Positions 18,231-26,550 of a stretch of DNA of 46,358 nucleotides are shown here, one piece after another. The DNA is from Streptomyces soli (GTDB taxonomy: Bacteria; Actinomycetota; Actinomycetes; Streptomycetales; Streptomycetaceae): the NCBI RefSeq assembly GCF_003999195.1, contig NZ_RJVR01000080.1, forward strand, positions 1 through 46,358, in the 5' to 3' direction. How positions within the stretch are numbered: position 1 is the first letter of the stretch; every line of letters starts with the position of its first letter. The position numbers were made by a program, and so were the translations under genes. The notes below the pieces were generated by a model. It made no database searches. It saw only the letters and a list, made by a program, of their open reading frames with translations, and had not been told where the DNA came from.

Positions 18231-18568
18231 GGCCAGCGCGCGCGGCGGCTCGTGCCCGTCGCGCACGGCTTCGCACCGGCCGAGCTCCAACACCACCTGG
18301 GGCTTGTCCTCCGGCGCCGGTGGCTCACGCAGTGCCCGGATGAGGTAGGTCGTGGCGGCGTCGGTGTCCCCTCGGCGGGTGGCCTCCCGTGCGGACGCGC
18401 GGAGCACCGAGACAACCCAGGGGTCGCCGCGGTGTGGCGTGGACAGCAGCTGGGCGGCGACCTGCTCCGCGGTGGCTCCGGTGGCGTGCAGGACGCGGGC
18501 GGCCTGTTCGTGGCGCAGCTCACGCTCTCCCGGGAGGAGGTCGCGGTAGATCGCATCACCGAGCAAGG
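18210..18568 (-). pseudogene. SARP/AAA-type large regulator, severed middle part
   Basis: This frame reads PLLGDAIYRDLLPGERELRH, then EQAARVLHATGATAEQVAAQ, TYLIRALREPPAPEDKPQ and VVLELGRCEAV. That is the helical region following the AAA ATPase domain in SARP/LAL regulators. It continues exactly where the regulator at 20864-22839 stops, with the IS607-like element between. After GRCEAV the family sequence ends and the frame closes beside the MarR-GNAT hairpin, so the C-terminal half (TPR-like helices, and LuxR HTH if any) is missing. Confidence 0.75.
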
Positions 18569-18646
18569 GGTGAGAACTGCACTCTTTCTAGTGATATATG
18601 AGCGATCGTTAGTATTCATGGGTGAGTGGCCCGTACTGTCGTGGGC

Positions 18647-19222
18647 GTGAATCTGACCGAGTGGGCGAGGGCCCAGGGCGTGCACCCGCAGACGGCGCGG
18701 CGGTGGTTCCGTGAGGGAACTCTGCCGGTGCCCGCCGAGCGGGTGGGCCTGCGCACGATCCTGGTGAACGTGGAGGCCAACGCCGCTCCGCAGGTCACCG
18801 GGGGCGTGCCTGTACGCCCGGGTCTCCTCACATGACCAGAGGACCGACCTGGAGCGCCAGACGGCGCGGCTTGTGCAGTGGGCCGCTCAGGCGGGGCACC
18901 GGGTGGTGCGGTGGAGGCGGAGATCGCCTCGGGCATGAACGGCTCCCGTACCAAGGTCCGCCGCCTGCTGGCCGACACGGCGGTGACCACGGTTGTGGCC
19001 GAGCACAAGGACCGGCTGGGGCGGATGAACACCGAACTGGTCGAGGCGGCGCTGTCGGCGTCGGGGCGGCGGCTGGTGGTGCTGGATACCGGCGAGGTCG
19101 AGGACGACCTGGTGCGGGACACGGTGGAGGTGCTGACGTCGTTCTGCGCCCGCCTGTACGGGCGCCGCTCAGCGCGCAACCGGTCGAAGAAGGCCCTGGA
19201 AGCGGCGGCCGCCGGTGAGTGA
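18647..19222 (+). pseudogene. tnpA: IS607-type serine recombinase TnpA, two frame breaks
   Basis: The GTG at 18647 opens the MerR-like DNA-binding head (NLTEWARAQGVHPQTARRWF, REGTLPVPAERVGLRTILV). Near 18808 the frame shifts into LYARVSSHDQRTDLERQTAR, which holds the catalytic serine. Near 18912 it shifts back to VEAEIASGMNGSRTKVRRLL, then VVAEHKDRLGRMN, TELVEAALSASGRRLVVLDT and the C-terminus. All parts of a 195-residue TnpA are present but in three frames. The element could no longer move by itself unless a related recombinase acts in trans. Confidence 0.8.
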
Positions 19223-20855
19223 GAAGAAGCAGCTGCGCGCCCTCGATGCGCCGTTCGTCGCTTTCGGCCCCACCGGTGTAGCGATCCGTGACCGGCTGGG
19301 GCACCTCACCCCGCAGGACGAGAAGGTCCTGCGGCTGGCGGGCGAGCACCTGGGACGGCTGGCCTCCCGTGACTTGGCCGTGCGGTGCCGGGACGGGCTG
19401 GAGCACTCCACCAACACGTGGGCGGTACGCAAGCGGGAGCTGACCAACGAGTCGTCCTCCCGCTGGGCGGGGAGCATCACGAAGGCCACGCATGACCAGT
19501 GGGCGCTGGCCCGACGCTGCCAGCTCGCGCACATCCAGTCCCTGGAAGCGGGCGTGCGCACGCTGATGCACCGGCTGTCCCAGCCGGTCGGGGAGGAGGG
19601 CACCAAGAAGGCGCCGGGCGGCTACCGCACCCGGCAGGAGTGGCACGCGAAGACCCGCCGCCTGCACGTCCTTGAGCACCGCCTTGAGCAGGCCCGCGCC
19701 GAGCGGGAGGCGGGCCGCGTGCATGTGGTGCGGGGCGGCCGGCGCCTGCTGAGCACCCGCCACCACCTGGACGCCGCCCAGCTGACCGAGGCCGAGTGGC
19801 GGCGGCGGTGGGAGGCCGAGCGCTGGTTCCTGGCCGCGGACGGCGAGTCCGGCAAAAGGTCCGGCAACGAGACCGTCCGCGTCACCCCCGACGGCGAGGT
19901 CAGCATCAAGCTGCCCGCCCCGCTCGCCGGGCACGCCAACGCCCCACATGGCCGGTACGTGCTCGCCTGCCGGGTCGGCTTCGCGCACCGGGACGCCGAG
20001 TGGGCCGACCGCGTCGAGGCCGACCGCGCGGTGGCCTACCGCATCCACTACGACGTCACGCGCGACCGCTGGTACCTGACCGCCTCCTGGCAGCGGCCGG
20101 CCGTGAAGACGATCCCGCTGGAGGCGGCCCGCGCTCACGGCATGATCGGCGTGGACACCAATGCCGACCACTTCGCCACCTACAAGCTGGACGTGCACGG
20201 CAACCCGGTCGGCGACCCGCACCGGTTCTTCTACGACCTCACCGGCACCGCCCAGCACCGGGACGCGCAGATCCGCCACGCCCTCACCCGCCTGCTGCAC
20301 TGGGCACGCGCCCGCAGCGTGAACGCGATCGCCATCGAGAACCTTGACTTCGCGGCGGAGAAGACCCGCGAGAAGCACGGCCGCCGCAAGCGGTTCCGGC
20401 AGCTGATCTCCGGCATGCCCACCGGCAAGGTCAAGGCCTGCCTTGTCTCCATGGCCGCCGAACAGGGTCTCGCGATCGTGGCCGTGGACCCGGCCTACAC
20501 CTCGAAGTGGGGCGCCCAGCACTGGCAGAAGCCCCTCACCAGCAACACCAGGAAGACCACTCGCCACGACGCAGCCGCCGTGGCGATCGGAAGGCGCGCC
20601 CTCGGGCACCCGATCCGGCGACGGACGGCACCGCCCCACGACGACCAGAGCGATCGTCGTGGGCATCGGACCGCCCAGGCCCCATCGGGCACCCGAGGGC
20701 GCGAGGAAACCCGCCCCCGCATCCCCGGACCACGGACACGATCCGTGCGCGCCGAATGCGGAGCGAACGCGGGGGACCAGAACGCCCAACACCGTTCGGG
20801 ACGTTCGGCTGAGCATGGGTTCTGGCAACAGGACTCACTCCCGCTCAGTCTCTAG
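19215..20855 (+). CDS. tnpB: TnpB-family RuvC nuclease, intact
   Basis: A 546-residue TnpB-like protein of the long IS607-associated type. The RuvC triad is complete: D314 in MIGVDTNADHFATYKLD, E375 in NAIAIENLDF, D452 in RKTTRHDAAAVAIG. The usual four-cysteine zinc motif between RuvC-II and RuvC-III is absent; the region reads VDPAYTSKWGAQHWQKPL. The last 80 residues are basic and overlap a hairpin that may belong to the guide RNA. TnpB cuts DNA next to a motif using an RNA made from the element's right end, helping the element persist. The GTG at 19215 overlaps the tnpA stop. This is the only undamaged gene in the element. Confidence 0.88.
   Translation: MSEKKQLRALDAPFVAFGPTGVAIRDRLGHLTPQDEKVLRLAGEHLGRLASRDLAVRCRDGLEHSTNTWAVRKRELTNESSSRWAGSITKATHDQWALARRCQLAHIQSLEAGVRTLMHRLSQPVGEEGTKKAPGGYRTRQEWHAKTRRLHVLEHRLEQARAEREAGRVHVVRGGRRLLSTRHHLDAAQLTEAEWRRRWEAERWFLAADGESGKRSGNETVRVTPDGEVSIKLPAPLAGHANAPHGRYVLACRVGFAHRDAEWADRVEADRAVAYRIHYDVTRDRWYLTASWQRPAVKTIPLEAARAHGMIGVDTNADHFATYKLDVHGNPVGDPHRFFYDLTGTAQHRDAQIRHALTRLLHWARARSVNAIAIENLDFAAEKTREKHGRRKRFRQLISGMPTGKVKACLVSMAAEQGLAIVAVDPAYTSKWGAQHWQKPLTSNTRKTTRHDAAAVAIGRRALGHPIRRRTAPPHDDQSDRRGHRTAQAPSGTRGREETRPRIPGPRTRSVRAECGANAGDQNAQHRSGRSAEHGFWQQDSLPLSL
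20635..20663 (+). ncRNA. Candidate omega-RNA stem at the tnpB 3' end
   Basis: CCCACGACGA (20635-20644) and TCGTCGTGGG (20654-20663) are exact complements around a nine-base loop, inside the tnpB coding end. GC-rich complementary segments follow up to the element edge at about 20860. In known systems the omega-RNA scaffold overlaps the end of tnpB and runs to the right end, with the guide taken from the flank. By that model the guide here would begin GGCGAAGCTCAGCGG, reading regulator sequence. Only the stem is seen; the rest is inference. Confidence 0.4.
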
Positions 20856-20863
20856 GAACGGTG

Positions 20864-22839
20864 GGCGAAGCTCAGCGGGTATTGGTCCCGGATCACTTCG
20901 GCACGTACCAGCGGCCCGATGGCGGCCGCCGCGTCGTCCTCGGTCAATCCGGCGAGAGCCGCGACCGCGGGGAGCGCCGCGCCGTCGCCGAAAACAGCGA
21001 TGGCCCGTACGATGGCCACAGCCGCGGCAGGCATCTGCGCAAGACGCGTGAGCACCACCCTGGAGACCGCGCGTGAGCCGATTTCCGTGACCCTGTCGAC
21101 GTGGTCGTCGGTGGGCTCTACGCCATCGTCCTCCAGAGCGCGGAGCAGCCGGCACAGCAGATGCGGGTTGCCCGCTGTGGTGCGGTGGCATGCGGTGGCG
21201 AACCCGTCATCGACGGCTGCGCCGAGTCCGGCGCGTAAGAGAGCCGCGACGCCGTCGGTGCTCAGCGGCGCGGGCCGGATGTGTCGAGTGGCGGGGTCGG
21301 ACGCGAGTTCGGCGAACAGCCCCTCCTCGTCATGCGGCTCTCCCGTCCGTACGGTGGCGGCGATCAGGACCGGCAGTCCCTCCATTCGGCGTGCCAGGTA
21401 CGCAAGGAAGTGCAGCGATCCGGAGTCGGACCAATGGAGGTCGTCGATGGCCAGGACGAGCGGGCGTCCCGCGGTCAGGTTCACGATGAGCCAGTAGAGG
21501 CTGTGCTGGATCGCGAAGCCGTCCGGCCGGCTGCCCGCTGCGGTCGTCGGATTGAAGACGGCGGCTGCCGGAGCCGCCGGGCCGGCCAGTAACTCGCCGC
21601 CGCGTTCAACGACCTGCTGCTCGAGGAGCTGGCGTACGACGCCGAATCCGTGGTCCTGCTCCCGGCGGTTGCCGCGTGCGGTGAGGAGCTGGCGTACGAC
21701 GCCGAATCCGTGGTCCTGCTCCCGGCGGTTGCCGCGTGCGGTCAGGATGAGTACGTCCTCGACTTCGGCCAACTGCCGTAACTCGGCGAGCAAGCGGCTC
21801 TTGCCGATCCCGGCAGGACCTTCCACGAACACCAGGGTGGCATGCCCGCCCAGGGCCGCTGACAGGTGGTCACGTAAGTCAACGAGCTCCCAGTCCCGGT
21901 CGACCAGATCGCCCGGCACCAGTGACGGCACCGCCTTCCCCGCCTGTTCCGTGGCCTGTGCCCGTGCCGTCGGCTCTCCCTCGGGGAGCGGGAGCAAAGC
22001 CGGCAGGAACGGCGGGGCGTCGAGGGAGGGCGACTGGGCACGTACTTCTGCTTCCAGGAAGCGCAGGGCGGGACCGGGGTCGGCCCCGAGCTCCTCGGCC
22101 AGGACCTGCCTGGCGCGCCGCAGTGCTGCCCGTGCGTCGGCTTGGCGGTTCGTTCGGTACAGCGCGAGGGTGAGCAGGTGCCAGCGCTTCTCCCGCAGGG
22201 GGTTCTCGGCCACGAGCGCTTCTATCTCAGGGATGAGAGCCGCGGCGCTGTCACCGCAGTCCAGGCGCGCGGCAAGCAGTCGCTCACGCGCCACCTCCCG
22301 TAATTCCGCAAGACGGTCCGCCTCCGTCCGGGCCCATGGGTCTGACGTGTATTCGGCGAACGCCGGCCCGTACCACAGTGCCAGGGCCTCGGTCAGAGTG
22401 GCGGCAGTGGCGGGGGCTGACAGTGTGTCGGCGTGTCGTAGCGTTCGAATTGCCAGGCGTCGACGGCGTCGTCTGGGACTCGAAGCGCGTACCCGGAACC
22501 CTCGTGAACTATCGGACCTCCCCCGGACCTGGCCGTCCGGCCGGGTTCGAGCCGGCGCCGTAAGTGGGAGACGTATGCCTGCAGCGCGCCCACCGCGCTC
22601 GGCGGCGGTGCGTCCGCCCACAGTGAGTTGATCAACTGATCACCGGTGACCATGCCACCGTGCGCGACTACGAGAAGAGACAGAACCGCACGCTGGCGGG
22701 GGCCGCCCAAGTCGAGGACCACTCCGTCCTGAGTGGCGGTCACCTTGCCGAGAACCCTGATCCGCAGCCCCTCCGAACCTGTGCCCGGTCGGCCGGCATC
22801 TTCCGGGGCGGGCCACGCGTTCTCGGCGGTGCGGAGCAC
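20864..22839 (-). pseudogene. SARP/AAA-type large transcriptional regulator, N-terminal part
   Basis: Reading the minus strand: a winged-helix Trans_reg_C domain (RIRVLGKVTATQDGVVLDLG, LINSLWADAPPPSAVGALQA, YVSHLRRRLEPGRTA) breaks frame near 22440. It continues in the next frame as a BTAD domain (LREKRWHLLTLALYRTNRQA, LAEELGADPGPALRFLEAEV), then an AAA ATPase (Walker A EGPAGIGKSRLLAELR, Walker B LVLAIDDLHWSD). It ends at SFAH, where the IS607-like element cuts it; the next part is at 18210-18568. A 60-bp tandem duplication lies after Walker A. AfsR/SARP-type regulators activate antibiotic clusters. Four separate lesions make this one clearly dead. The true start is unclear; the frame is open to 22839. 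Confidence 0.8.
21623..21742 (-). repeat. Exact 60-bp tandem duplication inside the regulator
   Basis: The 60 bases at 21623-21682 are repeated without change at 21683-21742. The repeat keeps the frame and doubles 20 residues of the ATPase domain (LTARGNRREQDHGFGVVRQL), a stretch that occurs once in relatives. No mismatches means a recent slip or a selected-free region. It could also be an assembly artefact. Confidence 0.9.
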
Positions 22840-22840
22840 T

Positions 22841-23296
22841 GCCCGGTGGGTGTTCGGCGACCGCGAGAGCGGCCGCTATCTCACCAAGTTCGCCTGGACC
22901 AGGATCGTCAGACATCAACTCGTCGCCAAAGGGGCGTCCGTGGACGACCCGGCGCTGACCGAGTACTGGGCCTTGCGGCGACACAGGAACAAGCCTCCGC
23001 TCAGCCCGCTCCTGCTACGTCTGCTCCAAGGGCAGCACGGCCGGTGCCCGCCCTGCGGAAGTCTTCTCCTGCACGCCGACCAGCAGCCGCAGAGCCCCCA
23101 GGAATGGGAGCAGTGGCTGCGGGCGATCCGGACGGCGGTACGCGCGAACGCGCTCACCACCGAACCGGACGGAAGCCAGTCCGACGATCCCGTCGCCTTC
23201 CGACTCACCCACGTTCACTGCCGCCGCCAGCGCGGCGGCAGTGAACCACGGAGACCAGCCACTCTGGCTGCCCGTGGGCCTTCAGGGCCTGCTTGA
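22841..23296 (+). pseudogene. Group II intron maturase, C-terminal (HNH) fragment
   Basis: The plus frame reads WVFGDRESGRYLTKFAWTRI, VRHQLVAKGASVDDPALTEY and LLRLLQGQHGRCPPCGSLLL, ending in FRLTHVHCRRQRG. This is the end of an actinobacterial group II intron-encoded protein: the part after the maturase domain X and the HNH nuclease motif with CPPCG and HxHC. The reverse-transcriptase domain (about 400 residues) is absent; the sequence upstream belongs to the start of the divergent regulator. The reading frame closes at a TGA that overlaps the first bases of intron domain V. Confidence 0.75.
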
Positions 23297-23328
23297 GCCG
23301 GATGCGGTTAACGCCGCACGTCCGGTTC
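23295..23328 (+). ncRNA. Group II intron domain V
   Basis: These 34 nt have the exact domain V layout: an 8-bp lower stem (GAGCCGGA with TCCGGTTC, including the G-U in the AGC catalytic triad), a two-base CG bulge, a 5-bp upper stem (TGCGG with CCGCA) and a six-base loop. Domain V is the catalytic core of group II introns. It sits directly downstream of the maturase fragment, as it should. The intron 5' part (domains I-IV start) is missing, so it cannot self-splice. Confidence 0.8.
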
Positions 23329-23403
23329 TGAGGGGGTGCGGCGTTTTCCCCGAGTTCGGGCGAACTGAGGGGTCTTCGCGATGAACCTGGGGTTGGTCGC
23401 GTT

Positions 23404-23706
23404 CTATGGGTGGTTCGGGCCGTTGGGTTCGTTGGAACTGGTGGGGTCGTGTTGTTCGGAGGGGGTCTGCAGGAGCTGTCGTGCGATGGTCGCGTAGCGG
23501 ATCGCGGTGGTGTCGTCGATTCCGAATACGGCGGCGAGGTGTAGGGGGTCGGCGTCGTGGGTGAGGGCTTCCTCGAGTTGGCGGTCGACTCGCAGGCGTT
23601 CCAGGGTGGCGGTGAGGCCGCGGCAGGTCTCGGTCAGCCAGTTCTCGCTGACCGCCCTGGTGGTCGTGGCGGTCTGCTGGTTGACGATCAGGTGTGGGTT
23701 GGCGGT
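23404..23706 (-). pseudogene. Integrase/recombinase, C-terminal fragment
   Basis: The minus frame reads NPHLIVNQQTATTTRAVSEN, LRVDRQLEEALTHDADPLHL, AAVFGIDDTTAIRYATIARQ and ends soon after. I recognise this as the tail that follows the catalytic domain in a group of streptomycete tyrosine-recombinase-like integrases found in mobile islands; the catalytic Arg-His-Arg-Tyr part itself is absent. The adjoining 280 bp (23707-23985) contain no recognisable gene. Confidence 0.55.
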
Positions 23707-23985
23707 GCAGCGGTCTTCGCCCCTTTGTTGCTCCGAACCCGATCCCACATCAGGTCGTCGAACCTTCGATGAGGATCATCTACGGCCCAACGGTGCAGCT
23801 TGGTCTGGATCTCCAGTACCCGCTTCGGGGCGCTGAGCGGTACGAGGTCGTGCGGTGGCGGCCCGGCCGGCCCCGCAGAGCCGCACGGGGCGGTGGTCGC
23901 GGCGCAGAGGCGAGAAAATTCCGACCTGGCAGTTCTCCGTACGGCACCGCCAGGGCCTGACAGCGGCGCCGTAGGTGAGCGGTCG

Positions 23986-24507
23986 CTATTCGGCGGCGCC
24001 CGTTCCCGGCGCGGCGGTAGGGCGCCGGCCCGGTTTCGGCGGCGGCTCCGCCAGACCTGCCCATGGCGGGGAGTCGTTCTCGGCGGCGCCCACGTTCGCG
24101 GCGAGACGGTGCAGGAGTCCGGTGAGGTTGTCGCGGTCAGCGTCGGTCAGTCCGTCGTTCAGCCTGCGGTCGAAGGCGAGGGCGGCCTCCCGCATGCGCA
24201 GGAAGGCCTCCTCGCCGGCCTGGGTCAGCTCGACCACGTGGATCCGGCGGTTGACGGCGTCGCGTCGGCGGGTGATCAGGCCGCGTGCGTCCAAGGCGTT
24301 GAGGTGATGCGTGAGGGTCGCTTCGCGTACGCCCACCGCTTCGGCGAGTTCGCGCTGGTTGCCGGGCCGGCGGATCTTCAGATTCAGCAGGATCAACCAC
24401 ACGGGCAGCGATCCACCGGCCTGATCGAGGGCGTCGTCGAACGCCCGGCTGACAACCCGGGCGGTCTGACTCAGCTCGAGGCCGATGGGAGAACGAAACG
24501 ACTGCAT
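23986..24507 (-). CDS. MarR-family transcriptional regulator
   Basis: A 173-residue MarR protein. The winged helix is at residues 35-100: PVWLILLNLKIRRPGNQREL, AEAVGVREATLTHHLNALDA, wing RRRDAVNRRIHVVELTQAGE. Dimer helices lie on both sides (GLELSQTARVVSRAFDDALD and the segment after AFLRMREAALAFDRRL). The last 25 residues are a Pro/Ala tail. It is divergent from the NTF2-like/deazaflavin/SDR genes, with a near-perfect palindrome between, so it probably represses that set and itself. The second of two close ATGs is used; the first (24513) is possible. Confidence 0.87.
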   Translation of the reverse strand: MQSFRSPIGLELSQTARVVSRAFDDALDQAGGSLPVWLILLNLKIRRPGNQRELAEAVGVREATLTHHLNALDARGLITRRRDAVNRRIHVVELTQAGEEAFLRMREAALAFDRRLNDGLTDADRDNLTGLLHRLAANVGAAENDSPPWAGLAEPPPKPGRRPTAAPGTGAAE

Positions 24508-24539
24508 GGGCAAACCCTAGCATCGACGTCGAACCATTT

Positions 24540-24560
24540 GACGTCTAATCATTAGATGTC
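24540..24560. promoter_or_regulatory. Probable MarR operator
   Basis: GACGTCTAAT-C-ATTAGATGTC is a 21-bp palindrome with one mismatch, located 32 bp upstream of the MarR start in AT-rich DNA. A further GACGTC lies just before it (24525-24530), giving a possible second half-site. Its position between divergent genes fits autoregulation and control of the plus-strand genes. Confidence 0.65.
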
Positions 24561-24708
24561 TATGCTTCCAGTGAAAGCGGTCGTCGGGTCGTCCGCCGTC
24601 GCCGGCAACTCGGAAGGAGTGATGGTGAACAGCCGCGCCATCGAGGAAGCCCCATCGACTGCCGCTGCGGCCCAGCCCACCCACTCCACTCCCCCACGGA
24701 GGAGCACC

Positions 24709-25098
24709 ATGACCACCCTCGACGAACAACTCACCACCTGGGCACGCGCGGAACTCAACGGTGACGCGCAGACCCTCGGCACCCTGCTCCACGCGGACTT
24801 CGTCGCCGTAGGCCCCTTCGGATTCCTGCTCGACCGCGAGCAATGGCTCCAGCGGTTCACCAACGGCCTGAACTACACGGCGTTCGCGTTTGCCCCCGAC
24901 GGCACCAGGTACATCGGCGGCAACGCCATCGTGATCGGCACACAGACGCAGCAAGGCAGCCATCAGGATCGGTCCATCGACGGCGCCTTCCGCGTCACCC
25001 TCGTCTTCACCGGCGACCCCGAGTGGCGGATGGTCGCCGTCCACCTCAGCCTGCGCACCCCACCGGGCGCCCCCGCCCACAGTGCGCCGCCGGCATAA
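24709..25098 (+). CDS. NTF2-like (SnoaL/DUF4440-type) small protein
   Basis: A 129-residue cone-fold protein of the NTF2-like superfamily: LTTWARAELNGDAQTLGTLL, DFVAVGPFGFLLDREQWLQR, then GTQTQQGS and a C-terminal WRMVAVHLSLRTP. Members act as isomerases, hydrolases or ligand-binding proteins; many of this length have no known reaction. The ATG at 24709 has GGAGG seven bases upstream and begins the conserved part; an in-frame ATG at 24556 overlaps the operator region and is rejected. It is the first gene after the MarR operator, followed at 32 bp by the deazaflavin reductase. Confidence 0.85.
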   Translation: MTTLDEQLTTWARAELNGDAQTLGTLLHADFVAVGPFGFLLDREQWLQRFTNGLNYTAFAFAPDGTRYIGGNAIVIGTQTQQGSHQDRSIDGAFRVTLVFTGDPEWRMVAVHLSLRTPPGAPAHSAPPA

Positions 25099-25130
25099 GC
25101 CCCGCCCTATTCGAGAAAGGGGACACGCAC

Positions 25131-25556
25131 ATGACCGCGAGGAACTATCTGCGCCCGCCCTGGGCGGCGCGGGCTATCGGCGGGCGCATGGCACGACTGT
25201 TCAAGCCCGAGGTCGTCAGCCTGCTCTCGGTACCCGGGCGCACCACCGGCACCTGGCGCTCCACGCCGGTGGCCGTTCTCACGCACGGCGGGCAGGAGTA
25301 CCTGCTGTCCGCCTACGGGGACACCGAATGGTCGCGCAACCTCCGCGCGTCCGGTACAGGTCGCCTCACCCGCCGCGGCCGAGTCGACCAGTTCACCGCA
25401 GTCGAGGTCCTGCCAGACCAGTTGCCGCCCCTCGTCGAGGACTATCTTCGCCAGTTCGGCCAACTGCCCAGCGTCGCCCGAACTTTTCGAGCCCTGCCCG
25501 ATCCGGCCGACCATCCCACGTTCCAGATCACCCTCACCGGCCACGATCGACAGTGA
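25131..25556 (+). CDS. Deazaflavin (F420)-dependent nitroreductase-family protein
   Basis: A 141-residue split beta-barrel protein of the DDN family: MARLFKPEVVSLLSVPGRTT, GTWRSTPVAVLTHGGQEYLL, SAYGDTEWSRNLRASGTGRL, then FRALPDPADHPTFQITL. The GRTTG and W-xx-NL motifs are those that contact F420 in the mycobacterial Ddn group. Such enzymes use reduced F420 to reduce quinones, nitro compounds or enones. AAGGGG lies nine bases before the ATG. It lies between the NTF2-like gene and an SDR gene, a small redox set probably under the MarR repressor. Confidence 0.87.
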   Translation: MTARNYLRPPWAARAIGGRMARLFKPEVVSLLSVPGRTTGTWRSTPVAVLTHGGQEYLLSAYGDTEWSRNLRASGTGRLTRRGRVDQFTAVEVLPDQLPPLVEDYLRQFGQLPSVARTFRALPDPADHPTFQITLTGHDRQ

Positions 25557-25640
25557 TGCCCAACGCCACGGTCACAGGGACCACCCGATGCGTCGGCCGC
25601 GCCGCCCGCACCACAGACACGCTCACACTGGAGACACCCC

Positions 25641-26399
25641 ATGACCAGCCTGCGAGACCAGGTCGCATTGATCACGGGCAGCTCGCGCGGTATCGGCGCG
25701 GCCATCGCCACGCTCTTCGCTCGCGAGGGAGCCCGCGTCGTCGTTCACGGACGCGACGCAAAGGCACTCGAAACGGTCCAAGCGCGCATCGAGGCCGCTG
25801 GCGGACAAGTGCTGGCCGTTACCGCCGACCTCACCCGCTTCGACCAGGTCGAAGCGATGCGCGAGCGTATCGAAGCAAGCTTCGGCCCGGTCGACATCCT
25901 CGTCGCCAACGCCGGGGGCAGCCCCGTCCGCCCCGGACCTGTGGAGCTGATCAGCGAACAGGACTGGCACGCCACCGTCGACGGTAACCTCACCGCTACT
26001 TTCCTCACCGTCAAGAGCTACCTGCCCGGCATGAAACAGCGCGGTCACGGCAACATCATCACGCTGTCCTCGGCCGCCGCCCGGCGGCCCAACGCCGGCT
26101 CCCCCGTCGCCTACGCCGCAGCCAAGGCCGCCATCGAACTGCTCACCAAAGACCTCGCCGCGCAGGCCGGCCCCCACGGTGTACGCGTGAACTGCATCGC
26201 CCCGGAAACGATCATGACTGAGCGAAACAGGCAAGAAATCCCCGAACACGTCCAGCAGTCCCTGGTCGCCAACCATCCCATCAGGCGCCTTGGCACCCCC
26301 GAGGATGTCGCCGAGGCCGCTTTGTACCTCGCCTCGGACTCTGCCTCGTGGATCAGCGGCATCATTCTCGACATCGCCGGCGGATCCGTCCTGCTCTGA
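25641..26399 (+). CDS. Short-chain dehydrogenase/reductase (SDR)
   Basis: A 252-residue classical SDR: cofactor motif TGSSRGIGAAIATLFAREGA at residue 13, R in HGR suggesting NADPH, NAGGSP, catalytic Ser in LSSAAARRPNAG, and YxxxK in VAYAAAKAAIELL. The C-terminus PEDVAEAALYLASDSASWIS, then G and IILDIAGGS, is standard for FabG-like enzymes. Substrate unknown. It lies 84 bp after the deazaflavin reductase and probably belongs to the same MarR-controlled group. Confidence 0.88.
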   Translation: MTSLRDQVALITGSSRGIGAAIATLFAREGARVVVHGRDAKALETVQARIEAAGGQVLAVTADLTRFDQVEAMRERIEASFGPVDILVANAGGSPVRPGPVELISEQDWHATVDGNLTATFLTVKSYLPGMKQRGHGNIITLSSAAARRPNAGSPVAYAAAKAAIELLTKDLAAQAGPHGVRVNCIAPETIMTERNRQEIPEHVQQSLVANHPIRRLGTPEDVAEAALYLASDSASWISGIILDIAGGSVLL

Positions 26400-26550
26400 C
26401 CGGCTGTTCGACCTCGGATACGGCAGCGCGACTACGGACTGCAGCGAGCCGCAACAGGGCGTGGCGCGTCCTTCACCAACGGGCGGGGTCTCCGCGAGGG
26501 ACAATCGAGGTGACGGGCCGGTTGCCGATGCCCCGGATGTGGAGCCGTTG

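Larger units (their letters stand above)
18573..20863 (+). mobile_element. IS607-like element (serine recombinase relic plus tnpB)
   Basis: The element is 2291 bp. The split regulator gene reads GAGCAAGG-GGTG on the left (ending 18572) and GGTG-GGCGAAGC on the right (from 20860). Deleting 18573-20863 restores the uninterrupted family sequence SFAHPLLGDAIYRDL. IS607 elements integrate at GG-type cores without a real target duplication, consistent with the shared GGTG. Inside are tnpA (serine recombinase, broken) and tnpB in IS607 order, overlapping by 8 bp. The left end is AT-rich compared with its surroundings. Confidence 0.85.

Noticed and set aside
23707..23985. Plus-strand reading IYGPTVQLGLDLQYP, possibly a mobile-element scrap
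   Set aside because: The phrase looked familiar but I could not place it in a family, and no longer homology extends it.
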